A DNA stretch of 64,000 nucleotides from Deltaproteobacteria bacterium (lineage in GTDB: Bacteria > Myxococcota_A > Polyangia > Nannocystales > Nannocystaceae). This document shows, piece after piece, positions 25,703-34,931 of this stretch. Position 1 is the first letter of the stretch. Each line of letters opens with the position of its first letter. The DNA is taken from NCBI GenBank assembly GCA_016709225.1, contig JADJEE010000002.1:992001-1056000 (forward strand). The letters run 5' to 3'. Below the pieces are notes generated by a model, which saw only the letters and a program-made list of their open reading frames with translations, ran no database searches and was not told the DNA's origin. The position numbers were made by a program, and so were the translations under genes.

Positions 25703-26993
25703 CACTGACGTGAGCGATGTACTTCCCGTCCCAGTCCAACATCCAGACTCATGGGCGACAGCACCGCTGCGCGATGTCTGTACCTTGATCGCCGACGGTG
25801 ACTGGATCGAGTCAAAGGATCAAGGCGCGAGTGGGTACCGATTGCTCCAGATCTCGAATGTTGGCCGAGGCACTTTCGTTGAGACGGGAAACTATAGGTG
25901 GGTGACGGAGGAGACATTCCATCGACTGAACTGCACGGAGATTCGCGAAGGCGACATCCTGATCGCGCGAATGCCGGATCCGATTGGGCGCGCCTGGCTC
26001 GTCCACGATCTCCCGTGGAGGTGCGTAACAGCTGTTGATGTGGCGATTGTGCGCGCTGACCCGCGCGTATTGCAGCCAGCGTTCCTTGCCGCTGCCCTGA
26101 ACTCCCCCGCGTACCTCGCCCAGGCAGCTTCGCTCGCCACAGGTACGACTCGACATCGAATTCGCCGTGCGGACATAGCGCGAACTAGCATCCCAATTCC
26201 CGGGCTCGCCACCCAGCGCGCCATCGCTCACATGCTCGGCAGCCTCGACGACAAGATCGAACTCAACCGCCGGATGAGCGAGACGCTCGAGGCCATGGCG
26301 CGGGCGCTCTTCAAGTCGTGGTTCGTCGACTTCGACCCCGTCCGCGCCAAGGCCGACGGCCGACAGCCGAGCGGCATGGACGCCGAGACCGCGAAGCTGT
26401 TTCCGAGCGAGTTCGAGCAGTCGGAGTTGGGCGAGATCCCGAAGGGGTGGCGGGTGGCGGCCGTTGGCGAACTGTTGTCACTCGAATACGGAAAGGCCCT
26501 AAAGGAGGAGGGCCGGCGTGCTGGGGGCGTCCTAGTGTTCGGATCTAACGGTCAGATCGGATCGCATGATGTGGCTCTGGTTAGTGGACCTGGAATCGTC
26601 GTGGGGAGAAAGGGTAATCCTGGTGTTGTTACTTGGGCGCCGTCCGATTTCTTCGTGATAGACACGGCGTTCTACGTTCAGCGCAGGTCTGACGTAGTGG
26701 GCCTCCGCTACCTGCACCGCGGGCTTGAGCGAATGAGATTGCCGCGTCTTGCTGCAGACTCCGCCGTTCCTGGAGTAAACAGAAACGCCATCTACGCTCA
26801 GAGTATAGTCGTTCCGAACTCTCGTGTCGCAGATGCCTTTGAGGGAATTGCGACCGCTTGGTACTCGGCGTCGTGGGCGCATTTGATAGAGGCCCGCCTG
26901 CTGGAAGACATGCGCGACACCCTCCTCCCTCGCCTCCTGTCCGGCGAACTCGACGTCACCCACGTTGCGGACGCGCTCGGATCCCCAGCATGA
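25692..26993 (+). CDS. hsdS: Type I restriction-modification specificity subunit
   Basis: The 433-aa DNA-recognition subunit. It has two target-recognition domains, each followed by a conserved helical spacer: DSWATAPLRDVCTLI... to the spacer LGSLDDKIELNRRMSETLEAMARALFKSWFVDFDPV (about residues 180-220), then ELGEIPKGWRVAAVGELLS... to LIEARLLEDMRDTLLPRLLSGEL. The two domains (about 25810-26220 and 26460-26860) are visibly richer in A/T than the spacers and neighbouring genes, as is common for exchanged recognition domains. It starts inside the end of hsdM and its stop overlaps the rhuM start (ATGA). Confidence 0.92.
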   Translation: MGTSTDVSDVLPVPVQHPDSWATAPLRDVCTLIADGDWIESKDQGASGYRLLQISNVGRGTFVETGNYRWVTEETFHRLNCTEIREGDILIARMPDPIGRAWLVHDLPWRCVTAVDVAIVRADPRVLQPAFLAAALNSPAYLAQAASLATGTTRHRIRRADIARTSIPIPGLATQRAIAHMLGSLDDKIELNRRMSETLEAMARALFKSWFVDFDPVRAKADGRQPSGMDAETAKLFPSEFEQSELGEIPKGWRVAAVGELLSLEYGKALKEEGRRAGGVLVFGSNGQIGSHDVALVSGPGIVVGRKGNPGVVTWAPSDFFVIDTAFYVQRRSDVVGLRYLHRGLERMRLPRLAADSAVPGVNRNAIYAQSIVVPNSRVADAFEGIATAWYSASWAHLIEARLLEDMRDTLLPRLLSGELDVTHVADALGSPA

Positions 26994-28072
26994 CCTCGCC
27001 GCCCCGCGCCGACATCATCCTCTACCAAACCGAGGATGGCCGGACCCGTGTCCAGTGCCGCTTCGCCGACGACACCCTGTGGCTCACGCAGCTCCAGATG
27101 GCGGAGCTCTTCCAGACCTCCGTCCCCAACATCAACCTGCACCTGAAGGCCATCTACGCCGAGGCCGAGCTCACCCCCGAGGCAACGATTAAGTCCCACT
27201 TAATAGTTCGCACAGAGGGCTCCAGGCAGGTCTCTCGCCCCGTCCAGCACTACCACCTCACCGTCGTCCTCGCCGTCGGGTTCCGCGTCCGCTCCCCCCG
27301 CGGCACGCAGTTCCGCCGCTGGGCGACCGAGCGCCTCGAGGAGTACCTGGTCAAGGGCTTCACGATGGACGACGAGCGGCTCAAGAACCCGCCCGGGCCC
27401 GGCCATCGCGACTACTTCGACGAGCTCCTCGAACGCATCCGGGAGATCCGGGCGTCCGAGCGTCGGTTCTACCAGAAGGTCCTCGACATCTACGCCACCA
27501 GCGTCGACTACGAGCCGGACGCCAACGCCTCGCAGCGGTTCTTCGCGACGGTCCAGAACAAGATGCACTTCGCGACCCACGGCCACACCGCCGCGGAGAT
27601 CGTCCATGCTCGCGCGGACGCGGACAAGCCCAACATGGGGATGCACACCACGCGGCCCGACGGCGTCGTGCGCAAGGAAGACGCCCTCATCGCGAAGAAC
27701 TACCTCACCGAGCAGGAGCTGGCGGTCCTGCACCGCATCGTCAGCCTCTACATCGAGTACGCCGAGCTCCAGGCCCTCGAGCGCAGGCCCATGACGATGC
27801 AGGACTGGATCGCAAAGCTCGACGAGTTCCTGAAGGCCTCCGGTCGCGCGCTGCTCGACCACGCCGGCACCGTCTCTGCTGAGACCGCCAGACTGCGCGC
27901 CGAGCAGGAGTACGCGCGGTACCACGAACGCGTCGATGCCCAGCCACGGGCGGTCGACGCCGCCTTCGAGAAGGTCGCCAAACAACTACAGGCTCCCCGC
28001 CCCACGCGGCGGCCCGCGAAGCAGCGCGAGACGAGTCCGCCCAAGCCCAAGTCGAGGGCGAAGAAGCGATGA
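26990..28072 (+). CDS. rhuM: RhuM-family protein
   Basis: A 360-aa protein of the virulence RhuM family, whose molecular function is not established. The typical opening is present (IILYQTEDGRTRVQCRFADDTLWLTQLQMAELFQTS), with a helix-turn-helix-like segment, and the RYHLTVVLAVGFRVRSPRGTQFRRWAT-type motif follows (here HYHLTV...). The C-terminal half is helical and ends in a Lys/Arg/Pro-rich tail (PTRRPAKQRETSPPKPKSRAKKR region). Its ATG overlaps the hsdS stop. Genes of this family are often found inside type I RM loci, suggesting an accessory role. Confidence 0.88.
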   Translation: MTSPPRADIILYQTEDGRTRVQCRFADDTLWLTQLQMAELFQTSVPNINLHLKAIYAEAELTPEATIKSHLIVRTEGSRQVSRPVQHYHLTVVLAVGFRVRSPRGTQFRRWATERLEEYLVKGFTMDDERLKNPPGPGHRDYFDELLERIREIRASERRFYQKVLDIYATSVDYEPDANASQRFFATVQNKMHFATHGHTAAEIVHARADADKPNMGMHTTRPDGVVRKEDALIAKNYLTEQELAVLHRIVSLYIEYAELQALERRPMTMQDWIAKLDEFLKASGRALLDHAGTVSAETARLRAEQEYARYHERVDAQPRAVDAAFEKVAKQLQAPRPTRRPAKQRETSPPKPKSRAKKR

Positions 28073-28392
28073 CCAGGCCCCCCGGCCGAGGCACGCACGC
28101 GCGAAACCGGCCAGCGCGAGCACCCGACTTCGTCCAGGATTCCCGAACCATCGCATCGCTGACTTCGGAATCGTCGACCCGGCCCACGCGGCGCGTCACT
28201 TTGGCCAATCCCGCGATCGCTTCCGGCCGCCACCACGATGCCGATCGCGGCACTTCCATCACGACCAGCGGCAGGCGATGATGCCCAGGATCGTGGAGGC
28301 GGCGCGCCCATGACGACCCACCGCACCGTCCCGTGTCGGGTGGAGATGCCGTCGCCCTGCCAACCCGCTTGTGGATCCGGATTGATGGCTGC
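28073..28392. other. Gap between rhuM and hsdR
   Basis: About 320 bases without a supported gene. The frames present are Arg/Ser/Pro-rich and lack coding character. hsdR may have its own promoter here; I did not identify a clear one. Confidence 0.5.
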
Positions 28393-31300
28393 ATGACCGC
28401 CCCGTTCACCGAGTCCGTCGTCGAACAAGCCGCCCTCGAGTGGTTCGCCGAGCTCGGCTACGCCACCCTGTTCGGCCCCGCCATCGCCCCCGACGAGCCC
28501 GCCGCCGAGCGCACCAGGTTCGACGAGCCGATCCTCGCCGGTCGCCTGCGCGACGCGCTCGCCCGGCTCAACCCCACCGTACCCGCGGACGCCATCGAGG
28601 AGGCGTTCCGCCGCGTCAGCCGGATCACCTCGCCGCAACTCGTGGACGCCAACCGCGAGTTCCACCATTGCCTCGTCAACGGCGTCAGCGTCGAGTACCT
28701 CCGGCCCGACGGCACCATCGGCTACGACCCGGTGCAGATCATCGACTTCGACCATCCCGACAACAACGATTGGCTCGTCGTCAACCAGTTCACGATCACG
28801 GAAGGGAGCCACAAACGTCGCCCCGACATCGTCGTGTTCATCAACGGCCTGCCGCTCGCCGTCGTCGAACTCAAGAACCTCGCCTCGGAGAACGCGACCA
28901 TCTGGGGCGCCATCGCCCAGCTCGAGACCTACAAGGCCGAGGTCCCGTCCCTGTTCGTCTTCAATGAGCTCCTGGTCGTCTCCGATGGCGCCGACGCCCG
29001 CATCGGCACCCTCAGTTCGAGCAAGGAGCGGTTCGGACCGTGGCGCACCGTCGACGGCGAGCAGCTCGCCCCGGCCGCGGTCTCGCAGCTCGAGGTGCTG
29101 CTCCGCGGCGCCTTCGACAAGCACCGATTCCTCGACCTCGTCCGCTACTTCGTCGTGTTCGAGAACGACGGCGAGGTCAATCTGAAGAAGGTCGCCGGAT
29201 ATCACCAGTTCCACGCCGTCGCCAACGCCGTGGAGGCCACCGTGCGCGCCTCCCATGCCGCGGGCGATCGCCGCGTCGGCGTCGTGTGGCATACGCAGGG
29301 CTCGGGCAAGAGCCTGACCATGGCGTTCTATGCGGGGCGCGTCGTGCTGCACCCGCAGATGAACAACCCCACGCTCGTCGTGCTCACCGACCGCAACGAC
29401 CTCGACGAGCAGCTCTTCACCACCTTCTCGCGGTGCAAGGATCTCCTGCGCCAGACCCCCGAGCGTGCCCGCGACCGCACGCATGTCCGCGAGTTGCTCA
29501 GCGTCGCGGCGGGCGGGGTCGTCTTCACCACGATCCAGAAGTTCATGCCCGAGGCCAAGGGCGACAGCTTCCCGCTGCTGTCGGATCGCAAGAACATCGT
29601 TGTCATCGCCGACGAGGCCCACCGAAGTCAGTACGACTTCATCGATGGCTTCGCCCGCCACATGCGGGACGCGCTCCCCAACGCCTCGTTCATCGGCTTC
29701 ACTGGCACCCCGGTCGAGTCGACCGACAAGAACACGCGGTCGGTCTTCGGGGACTACATCAGCGTCTACGACATCCAACGCGCCGTGCAGGACGGCGCGA
29801 CCGTCCCGATTTTCTACGAGAGCCGGCTCGCCAAGCTCCAGCTCGACGAGAGCCAGCGCCCGCTGCTCGACGAGAAGTTCGAGGAGGCCACCGAGGGAGA
29901 GGAACTCGACGGTAAGGAGAAGCTCAAGACGAAGTGGTCCGCGCTCGAGGCCCTGGTCGGCACCGAGCAGCGGCTCGCGCTCATCGCCGACGATCTCGTG
30001 CGTCACTTCGAGGCCCGCACGGAGGCGATGGCAGGCAAGGCCATGGTCGTGTGCATGAGCCGCCGGATCTGCGTGGACCTCTACCGCGCCATCGTGGCCC
30101 TGCGCCCAGACTGGCACGATGATGACGACGGGGCAGGCACCATCAAGATCGTCATGACGGGCTCCGCCACCGACCCCAAGGACTGGCAACCACACATCCG
30201 CAGCAAGTCGCGGCGCGAGGCTCTCGCCAAGCGACTGCGCAACCCGGAGGACCCGCTGCAGATCGTCCTGGTGCGCGACATGTGGCTCACGGGCTTCGAT
30301 GCCCCGTGCCTCCACACGATGTACGTCGACAAGCCGATGCAGGGCCACGGCCTCATGCAGGCGATCGCGCGGGTCAATCGGGTCTTCCGCGACAAGCCCG
30401 GCGGCCTCGTCGTCGACTACCTCGGGCTCGCCGATCAGCTCCGTCGCGCGTTGCACACGTACACGGAAAGCGGAGGCCAGGGCGATACCGCCATCGATCA
30501 GGGCGAGGCGGTCGCGGTCATGCTCGAGCGGTACGAGCTGTGCTGCGGGATCTTCGATGGCTTCGACTGGAAGCCCGCACTCACCGGCAGCGCGGCGCAG
30601 CGGCTCAGTACGATGTCGGCGGCCAAGGAACACGTGTTGTGCCAGGAGGACGGCAAGCAGCGACTCCTGCAGGGCGTCACCGAGCTGTCCAAGGCGTTCG
30701 CGCTGGCGGTCCCGCACGACGAGGCGCTCCGGATCCGCGACGACGTCGGCTTCTTCCAGGCGGTGCGAGCGGACATCGCCAAGTTCTCGACCTCGGAGCG
30801 CAAGCTCTCCGGCGACTTGGATCACGCGATCCGACAGATCGTGTCCAAGGCCGTCGCCTCGGACCAGGTCATCGACATTTTCGCGGCCGCTGGCCTGAAG
30901 AACCCCGACATCGGAATCCTGTCCGACGAGTTCCTCGCCGAGGTCCAGTCGATGAAGCACCGCAATCTCGCGGTCGAGCTGCTGCAGAAGCTGCTCAATG
31001 ATGAAGTGAAGCTGCGATCCCGGCACAACATCGTGCAAGCGCGGTCGTTCTCCGAGATGCTCGACAAGTCGGTGCGTCGGTACCAGAGCCGCGCGATCGA
31101 GGCCGCGCAGGTCATCGAGGAGCTCATCGCGCTCGCCAAGGACATCCGAGAGGCCGACAAGCGCGGCGCGCTCCTGCGCCTGACCCCGGACGAGGTCGCC
31201 TTCTACGACGCGCTCGAGGTCAACGACAGCGCCGTGAAGGTGCTCGGCGATGAGGCGCTGCGGACGATCGCCCGCGAGTTGGTCGAGACGGTTCGGAACA

Positions 31301-31464
31301 ACGTGACCATCGACTGGACGGTCAAGGAATCCGTCCGCGCCAAGCTGCGCGTGATCGTCAAGCGGATCCTCCGCAAGCACGGCTATCCGCCCGACAAGCA
31401 GGAGAGCGCGACCGCCACGGTGCTGCAGCAGGCGGAGACCCTGTCACAGGCGTGGGTCGCGTAG
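28393..31464 (+). CDS. hsdR: Type I restriction endonuclease subunit
   Basis: The 1,023-aa R subunit, which translocates DNA and cleaves it at a distance from unmodified sites. The nuclease domain shows D145 and ELK (E159, K161) in the RPDIVVFINGLPLAVVELK stretch. The motor has Walker A HTQGSGKS near residue 305, DEAH (IADEAHRSQ) near 415, motif III FTGTP, and later helicase motifs (LVRDMWLTGFDAPCL, QAIARVNRV). The helical C-terminal region that docks onto HsdM follows. All key residues are present, so the system looks functional. The start at ATG 28393 gives the expected N terminus (FTESVVEQAALEWF). Confidence 0.95.
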   Translation: MTAPFTESVVEQAALEWFAELGYATLFGPAIAPDEPAAERTRFDEPILAGRLRDALARLNPTVPADAIEEAFRRVSRITSPQLVDANREFHHCLVNGVSVEYLRPDGTIGYDPVQIIDFDHPDNNDWLVVNQFTITEGSHKRRPDIVVFINGLPLAVVELKNLASENATIWGAIAQLETYKAEVPSLFVFNELLVVSDGADARIGTLSSSKERFGPWRTVDGEQLAPAAVSQLEVLLRGAFDKHRFLDLVRYFVVFENDGEVNLKKVAGYHQFHAVANAVEATVRASHAAGDRRVGVVWHTQGSGKSLTMAFYAGRVVLHPQMNNPTLVVLTDRNDLDEQLFTTFSRCKDLLRQTPERARDRTHVRELLSVAAGGVVFTTIQKFMPEAKGDSFPLLSDRKNIVVIADEAHRSQYDFIDGFARHMRDALPNASFIGFTGTPVESTDKNTRSVFGDYISVYDIQRAVQDGATVPIFYESRLAKLQLDESQRPLLDEKFEEATEGEELDGKEKLKTKWSALEALVGTEQRLALIADDLVRHFEARTEAMAGKAMVVCMSRRICVDLYRAIVALRPDWHDDDDGAGTIKIVMTGSATDPKDWQPHIRSKSRREALAKRLRNPEDPLQIVLVRDMWLTGFDAPCLHTMYVDKPMQGHGLMQAIARVNRVFRDKPGGLVVDYLGLADQLRRALHTYTESGGQGDTAIDQGEAVAVMLERYELCCGIFDGFDWKPALTGSAAQRLSTMSAAKEHVLCQEDGKQRLLQGVTELSKAFALAVPHDEALRIRDDVGFFQAVRADIAKFSTSERKLSGDLDHAIRQIVSKAVASDQVIDIFAAAGLKNPDIGILSDEFLAEVQSMKHRNLAVELLQKLLNDEVKLRSRHNIVQARSFSEMLDKSVRRYQSRAIEAAQVIEELIALAKDIREADKRGALLRLTPDEVAFYDALEVNDSAVKVLGDEALRTIARELVETVRNNVTIDWTVKESVRAKLRVIVKRILRKHGYPPDKQESATATVLQQAETLSQAWVA

Positions 31465-31569
31465 TGGCGTGGTCATGTCCGCGGTGAGCTCACGACTCAG
31501 CTCGGGACTCGGCGTTTGCCGGAAGCGCCCATCTACTACGGCTCGGTCACGCGCAGTGGCTCTTGCGGC

Positions 31570-32511
31570 TCAGGGGTGCCAGAGCGCCGAGGGTTCGAGA
31601 TCGAGGCGGCGAACGCCCAACTGATTCTGGCCATCATTCTCAAACATGAACGTCGCGATCCTGAGTCCTGCGTGACGCTTCGCAATCCATCCGCCGACTT
31701 CTTGTGCCTTCCAACTGAGATTCGCAGACAACCAGCGTTGCGATCGGTTCGTTTCGCCCGTTTCGCCCGAGTTCATGTCGGTGCAGATCTCGGCGAGCGC
31801 GCCGCCGATGAGATCGGAGACTGCGCAAAGGTCTTCCTCGGCTCGATCGCCGGGGTCGATGGTTACCGTGCCGATCCCAAGTTCCCCAGGTTGATGGCGG
31901 ACATGCAGGTTGGCCAGCTGAGACATCAGTCGAGCAGCGTCAGCCGATCGCTCGGGCGTGGCGAAGATCGCGTCCTCGTCCGAAATCCAGTAAACGTTCT
32001 GGCCGTCTTTTCCGAATGTACCAATCAATAAAGAGATCAGGGTTGCGGTGCGCATCAGCCGCTCGAACGCAGAGTGCGTCCACTTTCCCTTGAGGCCGAC
32101 ACTTCCTTGCCAAATCGCAAGAATCCCTGGTGGGGCCCAGACGTGCGGGATGCTCTTGGGAAAGACAAGGGATACGGCGAGCCCGTCAATCTGGCTTGCG
32201 CTGTCGAGGAAGCCGTCGAGGGCAGCCTTGCGCTGCCTGTCGTTAAGTCGCTTGTATGCCATCCTTCGTCCGTCGGACATGAACCGTTGCCTAACGGCGC
32301 GACGTCCGAGTTCCCACTGCGCCGAACCGTACATCGCTGCATAGACCGCCGTTACGACGTTGACGGAACTTGCGGCATGTTCCCCAGCGGCGTCGGAGCC
32401 GATGTAGATCAGATCTCCGTCAAGCGGCGGGAGCGGTAGACATCCGAGTTCCGTGCGGATCCAACCGACGCCGGGCAGGTCGAGTTCTGGAGGCGGCGAG
32501 CTTCGAGTCAC
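31570..32511 (-). CDS. Retron-associated protein, possible RNase H-like nuclease
   Basis: A 313-aa protein whose GTG start overlaps the RT stop by four bases (GTGA), so it is translationally coupled to the RT. No named family is certain. Acidic residues fall where an RNase H-like/DUF3800-like protein would have them: D40 in IYIGSDAAGEH, D178-E179-D180 in WISDEDAIF, E226/D227 and D233 in EEDLCAVSDLIGGALAEI. The last segment resembles the final catalytic-Asp helix of DUF3800. The middle part, SDGRRMAYKRLNDRQRKAALDG, is basic and could bind nucleic acid. An effector role is inferred from position. Confidence is high that the gene is real, low on mechanism. Confidence 0.6.
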   Translation of the reverse strand: MTRSSPPPELDLPGVGWIRTELGCLPLPPLDGDLIYIGSDAAGEHAASSVNVVTAVYAAMYGSAQWELGRRAVRQRFMSDGRRMAYKRLNDRQRKAALDGFLDSASQIDGLAVSLVFPKSIPHVWAPPGILAIWQGSVGLKGKWTHSAFERLMRTATLISLLIGTFGKDGQNVYWISDEDAIFATPERSADAARLMSQLANLHVRHQPGELGIGTVTIDPGDRAEEDLCAVSDLIGGALAEICTDMNSGETGETNRSQRWLSANLSWKAQEVGGWIAKRHAGLRIATFMFENDGQNQLGVRRLDLEPSALWHP

Positions 32512-34253
32512 TCGCCCCCCGTGGAAGCGTTGTCGAGCGGCCAGGCGGTGAATGGGTTGCGGCGCGAGTAGACGACGCCCGACTGCAGGTCGTAGATGGC
32601 CTTCACCTTGTGGCTGATCTGTTCGAAGCGGATGCTCGCCTGGTCGCCGGACCTCCGCTTCTTCTTGCCATCACCCACCTCCTCGCGTTCAGAGCGGACG
32701 ATCGAAAGCGCGAAGTCTCCGAGGACTCCGAGAACGAGATCCGGCAGGGGCAGCGCAGGGTTGCTCCCCTTCGAGAGGACCTCGCAGCTCGGCACCGCGG
32801 CCGGCCTACGCGCACCGAGGCACTCGAGCTCGCTGAATATCGAGTTCGCGATTTCGGACAGGAGCCTTCTGCCGACCCTTGGGTTCTCCTCGCCCACGAT
32901 CTTCAGCGTACATCCGTCGTAGCGGATCATCCGGTCGCGTAGGAGTTGGGCGAGAGTTCGAGCATACGTCTCGGCGTATGAAGCCTTGTCCTGCTTCGGC
33001 AGTGCCGCGTAGGCGACGAATGAGCGAAACGGAAGGGTCCGCAGCAGCTCGGTGGCTCGCGTTCGGTTGTCGGGCGTCAGTTCGTTCCAGTGGAGTCCCC
33101 TTTGCTTCAACACTGCTCGTTCGCTCTCGGCGGTCATCGTGTCCGCGATGCGATCATCCAGGAAGCGCTGGACTTCTGCCGAGACCCATTCGACATCTTC
33201 GACGACCGTGAGGCACAGCAGAAGAACGTCACGGTCTGGCGGGACCGACTCGTCGAGAAGGAAGAGCACGGTGCGGCCCGCGAGGCGTTCCTGCGTCGGA
33301 TAGGCAACGGCGACGCCTTCCCGGCCGAGGAGTTCCATCCACTCCTTGTTCAGCCGATCTCCGAGGTCACGCTCGATGCCCCGGAGGTACTGGATGGTCC
33401 CGTGGATCTTGTTGATGCCGGACTGAAACGACGGGTAGCCGCGACGCCCGAGATGCTGCCGGAGACCGTACCTGTCAGCGTGGTGGAGATCCTGGCGGAG
33501 CCGTCGCTTCATGCTCCTCGGCGCGCGCGGTCGGTCGCCATGTTCGAGCGAGAGGCCGGTGACGTAGAGACCGCGTCCCGCCTTCGCCAAACCCCACTTC
33601 CGTGGTGCGATCTCGAAGCCGTCGGCGGCGAGCGCGGCAGCGACATCGTTCCGCGTCGGGAGTTCGGGCCCGGAGAAGAACAAGTCGTCCGCATACCTGG
33701 TGTAGCGTCCGGCCGGCGCCAACGCGCGCAGGCGCGCGTCGAGGTCGTGGCACACGGCGTTCGCAACGATGGGGCTCGTGTGCAGTCCGAGCGGCACGTG
33801 ATCGTCCCAGGACAAGATGCGCGAGAGGGCCGCGGCCGCCTCATTGTTCAGCCCGCATCGCAGAAGCAGTTGTCGAACGCGCTCGTGTTGGATGGACTTG
33901 AAGAAGGCCCGTATGTCCGTGCAAAGTACGCGTCGCTGACCCAGGTGCGCGAGCGCATTGGTCCACGTCGATCGGCCAGCGACGTACCCGTGCGCGGACG
34001 GGTGGGGGAAACCAGCGAGCGCGCCGACGAAGAGCGCGTTGAGCCTGCGCGCGAGGCCTTTGTACATGTCGGCGGCCCAGGTCTCGGTCACTTCCCAGAT
34101 CTCGCGCACGCCCCGATTTCCGCGCTTCGGGATCTCGTAGGTCTTGAACACCTCCTCCGGGGAGGCCACGAGAAGCTGGCGCGCGCGTCCTTCCGAGATC
34201 CCGAGGTACTTCGCGAGGTCGCTCGCATCACGCATGTTCCTCAAGTCGAGCAT
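32508..34253 (-). CDS. Retron-type reverse transcriptase with C-terminal DUF3800-like domain
   Basis: A 581-aa protein. Residues 1-320 are a retron RT: NAxxH motif NALAH (99-103), first catalytic Asp in CTDIRAFF (D113), TSPIVANAVCHDLD, active site YADD (187-190), and the VTG motif (231-233), which retron RTs use to recognise their own RNA. Residues 325-520 look like DUF3800, an RNase H-like fold: FLLDES (334-336), KQRGLHWNEL, and PLPDLVLGVLGD (D505). From memory, the published retron classification has a type (VII) defined by DUF3800; I cannot check it here. An internal ATG (M7) is an alternative start. A candidate ncRNA lies just upstream, and the partner gene overlaps the stop. Confidence 0.85.
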   Translation of the reverse strand: MLDLRNMRDASDLAKYLGISEGRARQLLVASPEEVFKTYEIPKRGNRGVREIWEVTETWAADMYKGLARRLNALFVGALAGFPHPSAHGYVAGRSTWTNALAHLGQRRVLCTDIRAFFKSIQHERVRQLLLRCGLNNEAAAALSRILSWDDHVPLGLHTSPIVANAVCHDLDARLRALAPAGRYTRYADDLFFSGPELPTRNDVAAALAADGFEIAPRKWGLAKAGRGLYVTGLSLEHGDRPRAPRSMKRRLRQDLHHADRYGLRQHLGRRGYPSFQSGINKIHGTIQYLRGIERDLGDRLNKEWMELLGREGVAVAYPTQERLAGRTVLFLLDESVPPDRDVLLLCLTVVEDVEWVSAEVQRFLDDRIADTMTAESERAVLKQRGLHWNELTPDNRTRATELLRTLPFRSFVAYAALPKQDKASYAETYARTLAQLLRDRMIRYDGCTLKIVGEENPRVGRRLLSEIANSIFSELECLGARRPAAVPSCEVLSKGSNPALPLPDLVLGVLGDFALSIVRSEREEVGDGKKKRRSGDQASIRFEQISHKVKAIYDLQSGVVYSRRNPFTAWPLDNASTGGE

Positions 34254-34262
34254 CGCGACGAA

Positions 34263-34344
34263 GTGGCGACCGAATCACGGTAAGAAGCAGTGCCGTTGGC
34301 GGCGGGTGCGACTCGCACCCCTTAGACCTTGATCCGGTCGCCAC
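34263..34344 (-). ncRNA. Candidate retron msr-msd RNA
   Basis: On the minus strand GTGGCGACCGGATCA (34344-34330) pairs over 15 bp, with one G-T wobble, with TGATTCGGTCGCCAC (34277-34263). The enclosed 52 nt form a 7-bp hairpin with a 3-nt loop (34304-34320) and a 4-bp hairpin (34292-34303). The outer stem ends 9 nt before the RT start codon, where retron a1/a2 repeats are expected. The element is short for a retron RNA, so it may be only part of it or a leader hairpin. Upstream DNA to the IS at 34460 shows no further long repeat. Confidence 0.5.
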
Positions 34345-34524
34345 CGCAGATCGTCGATGCTGCCGACCAGCCCGTCAACGACCTTCTGGAGCTGCGCTCG
34401 TGGCTCGCGCTACTTGTTGCCGATCAGACTCGACGGAGCGAAGGAGCCGCCCGTTCGCATCCCCCTGTGCCAACGAGGGATGAGACACTGCCGAGCCGGA
34501 ATTTACTGAGGGGCGCGAGGGACC

Positions 34525-34931
34525 ATGTACGAGATGACATCGAGCGCGAACCCACGGAAGGTCGAGACGGAGACCCGAGAGAGAGCGCATCGGCGGCGCT
34601 TCACGAAGGAGTACAAGCTGCGCGTGCTGCAGGATGCCGACGCCTGCACGAAGCCGGGCGAAGTGGGCGCACTGCTGCGGCGAGAGGGCCTGTACTCGTC
34701 GCACCTCACGAGCTGGCGCGGGCAGAGGCTCGAGGGTACGTTGAAGGCGTTGGAGCGCAAACGCGGACCCAAGCCGAAGCAGACGGCGGAGCAGGCCGAG
34801 CTGGAGAAGCTGCGGCGTGACAACGAGCGCCTGCGCGAGAAGCTGCGCAAGGCCGAGAAGATCATCGAGGTCCAAAAAAACTCTCGGAGGTGTTGGGGCT
34901 GGACAGCGACGACACCGAGGAGCCGACGTGA
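34525..34931 (+). CDS. IS3-family transposase OrfA, copy 2
   Basis: Identical in protein sequence to OrfA of copy 1, including the A7 run (34874-34880) at which a -1 slip is needed to reach the KLSEVLGL ending and the TGA overlapping the orfB start. Its HTH and leucine-zipper-like helix are unchanged. Confidence 0.75.

Noticed and set aside
27748..31380. 1,210-codon open frame on the minus strand opposite hsdR
   Set aside because: It is the antisense shadow of a complete, motif-bearing hsdR; its composition is typical of mirrored GC-rich codons.
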